Of a stretch of DNA of 6,194 nt, positions 1 through 5,087 are shown piece by piece. The notes beneath the pieces were generated by a model. It searched no databases, had not been told where the DNA came from, and worked only from the letters and a program-made list of their open reading frames with translations. The stretch lies in assembly GCA_018825725.1 (NCBI GenBank), contig JAHKBC010000325.1, positions 1 through 6,194 on the forward strand, written 5' to 3'. A program made the position numbers and the translations under genes. This stretch comes from Candidatus Omnitrophota bacterium. GTDB lineage: Bacteria; Omnitrophota; Gorgyraeia; Gygaellales; Profunditerraquicolaceae. The first letter of the stretch is position 1; every line of letters begins with the position of its first letter.

Positions 1-200
1 AAAGCCGCTGTTAAACCCTTACTTCTGGCCTGGCTAAGATCCTTCTTGTTCTCGGCAATAATATAATTCTTATGCGCCATTAAAGCGCTAGACATATCCT
101 TTAAAACTCTTCTTTTCAGAGGGCTGGATATACTCGCGCTGCCCCGGAAGGCATCTTGAGCGTTTCTAGCGATTTTTATCAGTTCGGTTTTTAGTTTCAT
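1..200 (-). CDS. proA: Gamma-glutamyl phosphate reductase ProA, N-terminal part (runs off left edge)
   Basis: The first 66 codons are visible, starting at an ATG whose complement is at 198-200 (MKLKTELIKIARNAQDAF...). ProA reduces gamma-glutamyl 5-phosphate with NADPH to glutamate-5-semialdehyde, the second step of proline synthesis, in the cytoplasm. The visible part matches the family's N-terminal helices: an Ala-rich A..A..A run, then a K-R-x-V-L-x-x-M-S-x-A-L segment, then the 'I-I-A-E-N-K-K-D-L-S-x-A' stretch at about residues 48-59 that usually reads as I..AN..D...A. Directly downstream of proB, which makes its substrate, this is the standard pair. An in-frame TAG lies 12 nt before the ATG, so this is the first possible start. 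No good Shine-Dalgarno precedes it, which is odd beside the strong sites of rplU and proB. The catalytic cysteine lies outside the window, so integrity cannot be judged. Confidence 0.9.
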   Translation of the reverse strand, partial: MKLKTELIKIARNAQDAFRGSASISSPLKRRVLKDMSSALMAHKNYIIAENKKDLSQARSKGLTAA

Positions 201-212
201 GGACTTCGGCTA

Positions 213-230
213 TCAGCTTTTCTAAGCTGA
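213..230 (-). repeat. Small inverted repeat (hairpin) in the proB-proA gap
   Basis: Arms TCAGCTT (213-219) and AAGCTGA (224-230) pair perfectly over 7 bp around a 4-nt loop. It lies 12 nt before the proA ATG. No U-run follows it on the transcribed strand, so it is not an intrinsic terminator. The surrounding 205-243 stretch is rich in degenerate AGCC/AGCT words (on the minus strand TAGCCTC, TAGCCTTC, AGCTTAG), which suggests slippage or a decayed dispersed repeat. Effects on proA translation or mRNA stability are possible but unproven. Confidence 0.55.
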
Positions 231-250
231 AGGCTAGAGGCTAAAAAACA

Positions 251-268
251 TTACAATATTACAATATT
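251..268. repeat. Short tandem repeat, unit ttacaata, spanning the proB stop
   Basis: The 8-bp unit ttacaata occurs at 251-258 and 259-266 and continues for two bases. On the coding strand it encodes the last residues of ProB (N-I-V-I-L) and supplies the TAA stop. A slippage event here would alter only the last few codons, so it is probably neutral. Confidence 0.6.
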
Positions 269-1321
269 ATCCCTGTGAATTATTTCTTTCTCAAAGCGTG
301 CGCCTTTTACCTTCTCCAAGTGTTTGCTGGATAGGCTTACCTTGCCGCGGGCAAACTCTTTTCCGTCTTTATCCGTAACACTCACTACTTCCCGGGAATC
401 AAAATTACCATCAATCTTACAGACCCCGACGGATAAGAGGCTCTTCTTGCTCAATAATGCCCTCTTGGCCCCGTCATCCACCATAATCTTACCTTTAGTC
501 TTTGTACCAAAGGCCATCCAGCGCTGTTTAGCGTCAAGGCTTTTTCTAGAAACAAAAAGGGTCCCCTGTTTCTTCGGATCAGCTACTACCGATAAAAGGA
601 TATCTTTTTTATTTCCGTTTGCTATCACACAAGGAATACCCGAATCGGTAGCAATCTTGGCTGCCTCTATTTTAGTAATCATTCCTCCTACGCATCTTTG
701 TTTATCCGTAGGGCAGGCGAGAGATTTTATTTCCGGGGTAATTTCGTCAACTACCCTGATGATGTTTTTGTTACTATCCCATAAACCGTCAACATCCGAA
801 AGTATAATCAGCAAATCCGCATCAATGAGGGTTGCCACTAAAGCAGAAAGCTTGTCATTATCGCCAAACTTGATTTCATCGGTAGAAATAGTATCATTTT
901 CATTAACAATAGGGACAATTTTGTTTAATAATAAATTCGAAATTGTACCCTTGGCATTAAGATAACGCCTGCGGTCATTAAAATCATCATAAGTCAAAAG
1001 CAGCTGGGCGCAGTTTAAGCCTCTTTTTTCAAAAAAACCCTGATATTGGCTCATCAAAAAATGCTGCCCTAATGCGGCAGTAGCCTGCAAAGAAGAAAGC
1101 TCTTTAGGCCGAAGTTTTGCTTTTAAAAGATGCATTCCCGAAGCAATAGCGCCGGAAGAAACAACAACTACCTCTTTTTTCTCGCACATGAGCCCGGAGA
1201 TTTGACGGGAAAGTTCCTTCATCGGGAAAAAGAAAGAATCGGAACAGGAAGTGTCCCCAAATAACATGCTTGAGCCGGCCTTTACTACTATCCTCTTATA
1301 ACTTCTTTCTGATTGCTTCAA
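251..1321 (-). CDS. proB: Glutamate 5-kinase ProB (kinase plus PUA domain)
   Basis: ProB phosphorylates L-glutamate with ATP to gamma-glutamyl 5-phosphate, the first and usually proline-feedback-inhibited step of proline synthesis. The 356-residue product has the amino-acid kinase fold at about 9-260: VVKAGSS with catalytic Lys14, VSSGAI at 54-59, NENDTIS at 140-146, FGDND at 152-156, SDVDGLW at 175-181 and GGMITK with Lys217. The linker KQRWMAF (265-271) leads to a C-terminal PUA domain (about 275-350) ending in the family-typical IIHRDN. Length is close to the usual 360-370. The start is a TTG: a GGAGG sits 6 nt before it, and the frame overlaps the end of obgE by 26 bp, so translation is probably coupled to obgE. 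VKAGSS replaces the commoner VKVGSS, a conservative change. All key motifs are present, so it should be active. Confidence 0.96.
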   Translation of the reverse strand: MKQSERSYKRIVVKAGSSMLFGDTSCSDSFFFPMKELSRQISGLMCEKKEVVVVSSGAIASGMHLLKAKLRPKELSSLQATAALGQHFLMSQYQGFFEKRGLNCAQLLLTYDDFNDRRRYLNAKGTISNLLLNKIVPIVNENDTISTDEIKFGDNDKLSALVATLIDADLLIILSDVDGLWDSNKNIIRVVDEITPEIKSLACPTDKQRCVGGMITKIEAAKIATDSGIPCVIANGNKKDILLSVVADPKKQGTLFVSRKSLDAKQRWMAFGTKTKGKIMVDDGAKRALLSKKSLLSVGVCKIDGNFDSREVVSVTDKDGKEFARGKVSLSSKHLEKVKGARFEKEIIHRDNIVIL

Positions 1322-2249
1322 TAAGTTCCTCCAGGCCCTCTTTATTTAATGCTGAAATCGGGTAGATCCTCTTTTTAATCTGTTTTCTGAATTTTTTTAA
1401 ATTATCTTTTGCCTCTGCCAGGTCCATCTTATTGGCAACAATAATCTGGGATTTCTTAAAAACATCCTGGCTGTACGACTTAAGCTCTTTATTTATCGCC
1501 CTATAATCGGCAAGCGGATCCCTTCCTTCAAAACCCGCCATATCGATAAGGTGCACTAAGATTTTAGTGCGCTCGATATGCCTTAAAAAACGGTCACCCA
1601 ACCCCTTACCTTCAGATGAGCCTTCAATAAGCCCGGGAATATCCGCAATAACAAATACCTCTTCGCCTTTACCAACCACCCCTAAAACAGGTGACTTAGT
1701 AGTAAATGGATAGGCGGCTATCTCCGGGTGGGCATTGGATATATGCGATACCAGGGTTGATTTTCCGGCATTAGGAAAACCTACTAATCCGGCATCGGCG
1801 ATAAGTTTTAACTCTAAGGTTAATTCTTTTTCTTCACTCAACCCGCCTTCAGTAGCTTCATACTTATGCCTGTTGCCTAACCCCCCTGCGCCTCCATGCG
1901 CCGCAATAAGCTGGTCCTGGTCTTTGTCAAGAGTTCCCAAAACACAATTTATGCCGATATCTTTAATTACCGTTCCGCAGGGTACGCGGATAATTATATC
2001 AGAAGAATCCTTGCCTTTCTGAGTTTTACTCGAGCCGTTTTCACCCTTTTTCCCATAAAAGTGCCTATTATATTTATAGTCAAGCAAGGTATGCAGATTA
2101 CGGTCAGCGCGAATAATTATATCCGCGCCCTTACCGCCGGGACCGCCGTCAGGTATTCCCTGACGGGTATATTTATCGCGGTAAAAACTCTTACAGCCAT
2201 TTCCTCCGCGTCCGGAGCAAACATATATCTTGGCATTATCAATGAACAT
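1296..2249 (-). CDS. obgE: Obg family GTPase ObgE/CgtA (short form)
   Basis: This is a ribosome-associated GTPase acting in 50S subunit assembly and in growth and stress control. The 317-residue product has the glycine-rich Obg fold (about 1-155; GRGGNGC, PDGGPGGKGAD, AAHGGAGGLGN), then the G domain: G1 GFPNAGKST at 157-165, the switch I PFTT at 181-184, G3 DIPG at 203-206, G4 NKMD at 273-276 and G5 SAL at 299-301. It ends with the G domain and lacks the C-terminal extension or OCT domain that takes other members to about 390-430 residues; such short forms are common. The ATG (2247-2249) has only a weak AAGAGAA upstream. It follows rplU by 34 bp, where rpmA would normally sit, and its 3' end overlaps proB. 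Confidence 0.96.
   Translation of the reverse strand: MFIDNAKIYVCSGRGGNGCKSFYRDKYTRQGIPDGGPGGKGADIIIRADRNLHTLLDYKYNRHFYGKKGENGSSKTQKGKDSSDIIIRVPCGTVIKDIGINCVLGTLDKDQDQLIAAHGGAGGLGNRHKYEATEGGLSEEKELTLELKLIADAGLVGFPNAGKSTLVSHISNAHPEIAAYPFTTKSPVLGVVGKGEEVFVIADIPGLIEGSSEGKGLGDRFLRHIERTKILVHLIDMAGFEGRDPLADYRAINKELKSYSQDVFKKSQIIVANKMDLAEAKDNLKKFRKQIKKRIYPISALNKEGLEELIEAIRKKL
1328..1332 (-). promoter_or_regulatory. Shine-Dalgarno GGAGG that sets the proB TTG start
   Basis: GGAGG on the minus strand is followed by 6 nt and then TTG (complement at 1319-1321). It lies inside the last codons of obgE (Leu-Glu-Glu-Leu). The next in-frame ATG is at residue 19, after the VKAGSS motif, and would destroy the kinase, so the TTG start is required. 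Confidence 0.8.
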
Positions 2250-2283
2250 TATTTTCTCTTAAATATACAGATATATACGCATT

Positions 2284-2598
2284 CTAAGCAAACTTGATCT
2301 TGCTTATCTTTAAAAGAGTGAGCTGCTGACGATGGCCTTTAGTCCAATGCGATGACTTCCTGCGGCGGTATTTATAAGAGATAAGCTTTTCACCCTTAGT
2401 AGCCCCTAGGATTTCGGTTTCAACAGAAGCGCCCTTAACATGAGGCTGGCCGATTTCAACCTTATCTTTTTCAGAAACCAAAAGAACATCCTTAAAAGTA
2501 AGCTTTTTGCCTTCCTGGGCCTCTTGTTTTTCCACTTCAATCTTATCACCCTCTTTAACTACATACTGCTTTCCTCCAACTTCAATAATCGCATACAT
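2284..2598 (-). CDS. rplU: 50S ribosomal protein L21
   Basis: L21 binds 23S rRNA during early 50S assembly. The 104-residue product is full length for the family. It opens with the typical MYAIIEVGGKQYVVKEGD and carries the basic RNA-binding block near the C-terminus (KYRRRKSSHWTKGHRQ, residues 76-91) followed by LTLLKISKI. The ATG (2596-2598) is preceded by the strong Shine-Dalgarno AGGAGGG (2605-2611). It is the first gene after a near-consensus promoter and a long structured leader, and so heads an operon with obgE, proB and proA. rpmA (L27), its almost constant partner, does not follow it. Confidence 0.97.
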   Translation of the reverse strand: MYAIIEVGGKQYVVKEGDKIEVEKQEAQEGKKLTFKDVLLVSEKDKVEIGQPHVKGASVETEILGATKGEKLISYKYRRRKSSHWTKGHRQQLTLLKISKIKFA

Positions 2599-2611
2599 TT
2601 TCTACCCTCCT

Positions 2612-2641
2612 AAATTCCTACGCCGGCAGGCGTAGGGATTT
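2612..2641 (-). repeat. Leader hairpin 5, GC-rich palindrome next to the rplU Shine-Dalgarno
   Basis: Arms CCTACGCC (2617-2624) and GGCGTAGG (2629-2636) pair perfectly over 8 bp around the loop ggca. Past one non-Watson-Crick position (2616/2637) the stem continues for four more pairs, AAAT (2612-2615) with ATTT (2638-2641). On the transcript it ends directly against AGGAGGG, so it could hinder or expose ribosome binding. It also resembles a REP-type dispersed palindrome. Confidence 0.75.
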
Positions 2642-2679
2642 ACTCCGGCAGCTGCTGTATCATTAAGGCTGACGGAGTA
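2641..2679 (-). repeat. Leader hairpin 4 (stem-loop copy B)
   Basis: TACTCCGGCAGC (2641-2652) pairs with GCTGACGGAGTA (2668-2679): 11 of 12 pairs with one internal mismatch (2648/2672), and a 15-nt loop. It shares its outer stem, inner AGC/GCT pairs, loop length and flanks with the stem-loop at 2718-2757. Its last base touches hairpin 5. Confidence 0.75.
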
Positions 2680-2695
2680 AGTCATTTCTTGTTGA

Positions 2696-2709
2696 GCCGC
2701 AACAGCGGC
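2696..2709 (-). repeat. Leader hairpin 3
   Basis: GCCGC (2696-2700) and GCGGC (2705-2709) form a 5-bp all-GC stem with a 4-nt loop, between the two related stem-loops. It is short and could be chance on its own; its position in the series is what makes it notable. Confidence 0.5.
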
Positions 2710-2717
2710 GATTATTT

Positions 2718-2757
2718 TACTCCGATAGCCATAGAATAATTCTCGCTATCGGAGCTA
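2718..2757 (-). repeat. Leader hairpin 2 (stem-loop copy A)
   Basis: CTCCGATAGC (2720-2729) pairs perfectly with GCTATCGGAG (2745-2754) over 10 bp with a 15-nt loop. Two more pairs (2719/2756 and 2718/2757) can form past a bulged base at 2755. On the transcript it reads CTTAGCTCCG...CGGAGTAAA, close to CTTACTCCG...CGGAGTAAA of the copy at 2641-2679. The loop holds a further short inverted repeat, AGAAT/ATTCT. Confidence 0.8.
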
Positions 2758-2787
2758 AGCATCCCAAATAGACAATATTCCTTACAT

Positions 2788-2813
2788 CCGAGCGAAAATA
2801 ACCCTTTCGCTGG
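2788..2813 (-). repeat. Leader hairpin 1, at the 5' end of the predicted transcript
   Basis: AGCGAAA (2791-2797) and TTTCGCT (2805-2811) form a perfect 7-bp stem with a 7-nt loop, and CC/GG can add two pairs past a bulged base (2790). It starts about 10 nt after the predicted transcription start, so it would form the 5' end of the rplU mRNA. There is no U-run after it, so it is not a clear terminator for rng. Confidence 0.65.
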
Positions 2814-2830
2814 CTATAAAGTAACACTTA

Positions 2831-2858
2831 ATTATACCCTATAAAATCACAGGGTCAA
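2831..2858 (-). promoter_or_regulatory. Near-consensus sigma-70-type promoter for rplU-obgE-proB-proA
   Basis: On the minus strand the -35 box TTGACC (2853-2858, 5 of 6 to consensus) and -10 box TATAAT (2831-2836, 6 of 6) are 16 nt apart. It lies 30 nt past the end of rng and points at rplU, separating the ribosomal operon from the genes upstream. ACCCT and AGGGT form an inverted repeat across the spacer (2836-2840 and 2851-2855), which could be an operator half-site pair or chance. Confidence 0.8.
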
Positions 2859-2887
2859 GCTAAAATATGGCCCTAAAATTGGGAATT

Positions 2888-4327
2888 TTAAGAGGAAATG
2901 CTGACTATTTCCAGGTGCAGATTGGAATCCGGAATAAGGTTTATACGCACCCTGTACTGGCGCTCAATATCACGTAACCCCTGCCTATTTTTGGTTATTT
3001 CATTAGCCACCTGAGGATTTAAGGTTAGCTTTAACTCTCTTACGCGGTTAAGCTTCAGATACTTCTTTAATTCCTTCATGGCCTGAATAGATGTTGTTAA
3101 AGGCGATTTAACTTTTCCTTTACCCTGGCAATAAGGGCATAATTGATATGAAAGAGTCTGAACAGTATTATGCACGCGCTCGCGGGTCATCTCTACTACG
3201 CCGAACTTGGATATTCCCACGATATCGAATTTGGCTTTATCCGTATTTAAGGCTTTCTTGAGGACATTCAAAACCTCTCTGCGATGCCCCTCTCTGGCCA
3301 TATCGATAAAATCAATAACAATAATCCCGCCCAGGTCGCGCAGCTTCAATTGATGCGCAGCTTCAACGGCTGCCTCGCAATTTACTTTAAATGCCGCCTC
3401 CTCCTGGTCAATATTCCTCTTATAACCGCCGCTATTAACATCAATCACTACTAACCCTTCAGTAGGTTCAATTACCAGATAGGCTTTGGATTTAAGATAT
3501 ATCTTGGTCTCAAAGATCTGGTTAATCTGTTTCTCTACCGCCTTTTCCATAAAAAGATCTTCCCCGCGGTAGAATTCTACCCGCCCGGAAAGATAGCGCA
3601 AAAATGTGGAGACAAAACGCTGTATCCGGTAATATTCGGGCTTGGAATCTATAATCAGCTTCGAGACATCATCGGTAAAAGAATCCCGCACAGTCCTTAA
3701 AACCAGGTCGTATTCTTCATAGACCAGGCTGGGAGCTTTTTGCCTCTTGGATATTTTTTCAGCCCTCGTCCATAATTTAATCAAAAATATTGCATCCCTG
3801 GCTAATTCCTGTTTTGTTTTACCGCAGGCGGCAGTACGCACAATAAAACCCACGTTAGACGGAAGCCGCAACTCTTTGAATATCTGTCTTAGCCGCTTTC
3901 TTTCAGTGTCATCCTCGATGCGCCGCGAAATACCTATCTGCTTGTCCTGAGGCATAAGCACCAGATACCTCCCGGCAATACCAATGTGACAGGATATCCT
4001 CGGGCCCTTGGTGCCGAATGACTCTTTGACAACCTGAACTAAAATCTCCTGGCCTTTTTTTATCTCTAAAGGCGCTTGGGCTGCCTGATCAGATTCATAG
4101 AGATCTTCGATATCCGAGATATATAGAAACCCTTTTTTGAGCAGGCCGATATCCACAAAGGCTCCGCCGATAGACGGCAGGATAGCTTCAATTTTACCCT
4201 TGTAAATATTACCCACTATGGTCTTATCCTGAGGCCTCTCCAGATAAAATTCTTCCAAACGCCCCTGCTTAAGAATCGCAGCGCGTTTTTCTCCAGATTC
4301 AACATTAATCAATATTTCTTTATCCAT
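2888..4327 (-). CDS. rng: Ribonuclease E/G family endoribonuclease (RNase G type)
   Basis: This enzyme cleaves single-stranded, AU-rich RNA in mRNA decay and in rRNA maturation. The 479-residue product has the catalytic core only, as in RNase G (about 490), without the long scaffold tail of enterobacterial RNase E. An S1 RNA-binding domain lies at about 36-115 (GNIYKGKIEAILPSIGGAFVDIG). The two metal-binding aspartates are Asp296 in VVIDVNSGG and Asp339 in IIVIDFIDM, spaced 43 residues apart like D303 and D346 of E. coli RNase E. The zinc-link CPYC (397-400) supports dimer formation. The ATG lies 3 bp after the DUF2344 stop, with AGAGGT about 10 nt upstream, so translational coupling is likely. 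Its 3' neighbour, the structured rplU leader, is a conceivable substrate (inference). Confidence 0.95.
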   Translation of the reverse strand: MDKEILINVESGEKRAAILKQGRLEEFYLERPQDKTIVGNIYKGKIEAILPSIGGAFVDIGLLKKGFLYISDIEDLYESDQAAQAPLEIKKGQEILVQVVKESFGTKGPRISCHIGIAGRYLVLMPQDKQIGISRRIEDDTERKRLRQIFKELRLPSNVGFIVRTAACGKTKQELARDAIFLIKLWTRAEKISKRQKAPSLVYEEYDLVLRTVRDSFTDDVSKLIIDSKPEYYRIQRFVSTFLRYLSGRVEFYRGEDLFMEKAVEKQINQIFETKIYLKSKAYLVIEPTEGLVVIDVNSGGYKRNIDQEEAAFKVNCEAAVEAAHQLKLRDLGGIIVIDFIDMAREGHRREVLNVLKKALNTDKAKFDIVGISKFGVVEMTRERVHNTVQTLSYQLCPYCQGKGKVKSPLTTSIQAMKELKKYLKLNRVRELKLTLNPQVANEITKNRQGLRDIERQYRVRINLIPDSNLHLEIVSISS

Positions 4328-4330
4328 AAT

Positions 4331-4639
4331 TTAAATTACCTCTACTTTTCTGATTAGAATTCCTTGGGGAAGCTGACTTTGCAACCTCTCCTGAAAATCG
4401 GCGCCTGCCACAAGCCTGTGCAAAACTACCTTGGCCAACTCATTATCGCTTTCTGCGCCCAGCTTCAAAGCATTCTGCAGGCTTATTTTTGGATGGGGAT
4501 TAAACCCCTGGCTGATCATTACCGGCAATTCTGCCCGGCGTAAAGCTCGCATAAACAGGCGCATCAAATCCAGATGCGATATATATTTCATCTTGCCGGT
4601 CTTGGAAAAAACAAATTCCGCCCGATGCTGCACAAACAT
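4331..4639 (-). CDS. DUF2344 (radical SAM-linked) protein, half-length
   Basis: The 102-residue product matches the N-terminal half of DUF2344, the domain found beside or fused to a B12-binding radical SAM protein (TIGR03936/TIGR03960 type). The diagnostic blocks are K-M-K-Y-I-S-H-L-D-L-M-R (17-28), RALRRAELPV (32-41) and SQGFNPHPKISL (43-54), then a GAESDNEL segment. Function is unproven; links to tRNA or rRNA modification have been proposed from context. The family is usually about 200 residues or more, but here the stop falls at about residue 102 and rng begins 3 bp later, leaving no room for a second half in any frame. Position directly before rng is typical. The radical SAM partner is not in the window; a pilin-like gene stands in its place. 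The ATG has a modest AGGGA upstream. Confidence 0.85.
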   Translation of the reverse strand: MFVQHRAEFVFSKTGKMKYISHLDLMRLFMRALRRAELPVMISQGFNPHPKISLQNALKLGAESDNELAKVVLHRLVAGADFQERLQSQLPQGILIRKVEVI

Positions 4640-4661
4640 TAGCTTCCCTATTGTTTAATTA

Positions 4662-5087
4662 TTATTTCTTTGCGCAATACTCCGAAACCAACACCTCGCC
4701 AGTCGTGACCGTATAAGTCATCCTGCCGGTAACATTACAGTTCGCCGGTATCGCAGAACAACTGTAGCTTGACCCCTCCAACCTGGGGCAGCTATAGTAA
4801 TAACCGCGTAAAGGAGACAGGCTTAAATAATCACGGTCTAAATAGGGGGGCCTGGTTTCGATTAAGAGGGAGAAATGCAGAGGAAAAGTATGATTGTTAT
4901 TCTTGGCGTAGTTTTCCAGGGCCGTGGAAATCAAACGCAAAGTCGCCTGGGCATCGGATTCATTTAATGCCAGATTAATGCTCATAAACTGCAGTATGGC
5001 AATTCGTAAGAATAACGCCAGGCAGGCGATAATAATCATTACCACCACAAAACTTGTCCCCCTTCTATAATCGATAAATCTTATCAT
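4662..5087 (-). CDS. Type IV pilin-like / pseudopilin-like protein lacking Glu5
   Basis: The 141-residue product has a class III-like signal: a short basic leader ending in RRG (8-10), then a hydrophobic helix (about 13-34). Position by position, RRGTSFVVVMIIIACLAL lines up with the pilin pattern KRGFTLVEVMIVIAIIAL, but mature residue 1 is Thr instead of Phe and residue 5 is Val instead of Glu. After it come a helix typical of pilins (ESDAQATLRLISTALENYAK, 43-62), a P-P-Y-L-D segment (80-84) and a C-terminal part with Cys100, Cys110, Cys117 and Cys138 that could form two disulfides. It is probably a minor pilin or pseudopilin of a pilus or secretion system, processed by a prepilin peptidase; Glu5 loss recalls GspK-like tip subunits, though it is much shorter. 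The ATG at 5085-5087 keeps the basic leader and overlaps the upstream gene by 23 bp. An internal GTG at residue 14 has a purine-rich AAGGGGG upstream but would remove the cleavage site. Confidence 0.7.
   Translation of the reverse strand: MIRFIDYRRGTSFVVVMIIIACLALFLRIAILQFMSINLALNESDAQATLRLISTALENYAKNNNHTFPLHFSLLIETRPPYLDRDYLSLSPLRGYYYSCPRLEGSSYSCSAIPANCNVTGRMTYTVTTGEVLVSEYCAKK

Larger units (their letters stand above)
2599..2824 (-). promoter_or_regulatory. Long structured 5' leader of rplU with five hairpins
   Basis: If transcription starts about 7 nt after the -10 box, near 2824, the mRNA carries about 225 nt before the rplU ATG. In transcript order it holds inverted repeats at 2788-2813, 2718-2757, 2696-2709, 2641-2679 and 2612-2641, and then the Shine-Dalgarno AGGAGGG at 2605-2611. 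No open reading frame of note or U-run terminator is seen. The density of perfect stems, and the end directly at the ribosome-binding site, suit a cis-acting RNA such as an L21-type autoregulatory leader. A cluster of dispersed palindromic repeats would look similar. It matches no leader class that I recognise. The stems are seen in the sequence; the function is inferred. Confidence 0.55.

Noticed and set aside
324..965. Long plus-strand open frame (213 codons)
   Set aside because: It lies wholly antisense to proB, whose full set of kinase motifs explains the sequence; the product resembles no family and has no ribosome-binding site.
2260..2283. Possible internal promoter upstream of obgE (TATATT-like -10 in AT-rich sequence)
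   Set aside because: The best upstream -35 match is poor (TTGCTT, 18-nt spacer) and the -10 box lies too close to the obgE ATG for a normal leader.
1735..2297. Plus-strand open frames opposite obgE and the rplU-obgE gap
   Set aside because: They mirror the conserved Obg and G domains and show no protein signature of their own.
2612..2757. The hairpin series as a CRISPR array
   Set aside because: The related copies number only two, differ in sequence, and lack regularly spaced identical repeats; there are no cas genes nearby.
2874..2890. TAAAATT-GGG-AATTTTA inverted repeat overlapping the rng stop, considered as a terminator
   Set aside because: The stem is A/T only with a 3-nt loop and is not followed by a U-run on the transcribed strand. 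No convincing intrinsic terminator for rng is visible before the rplU promoter.
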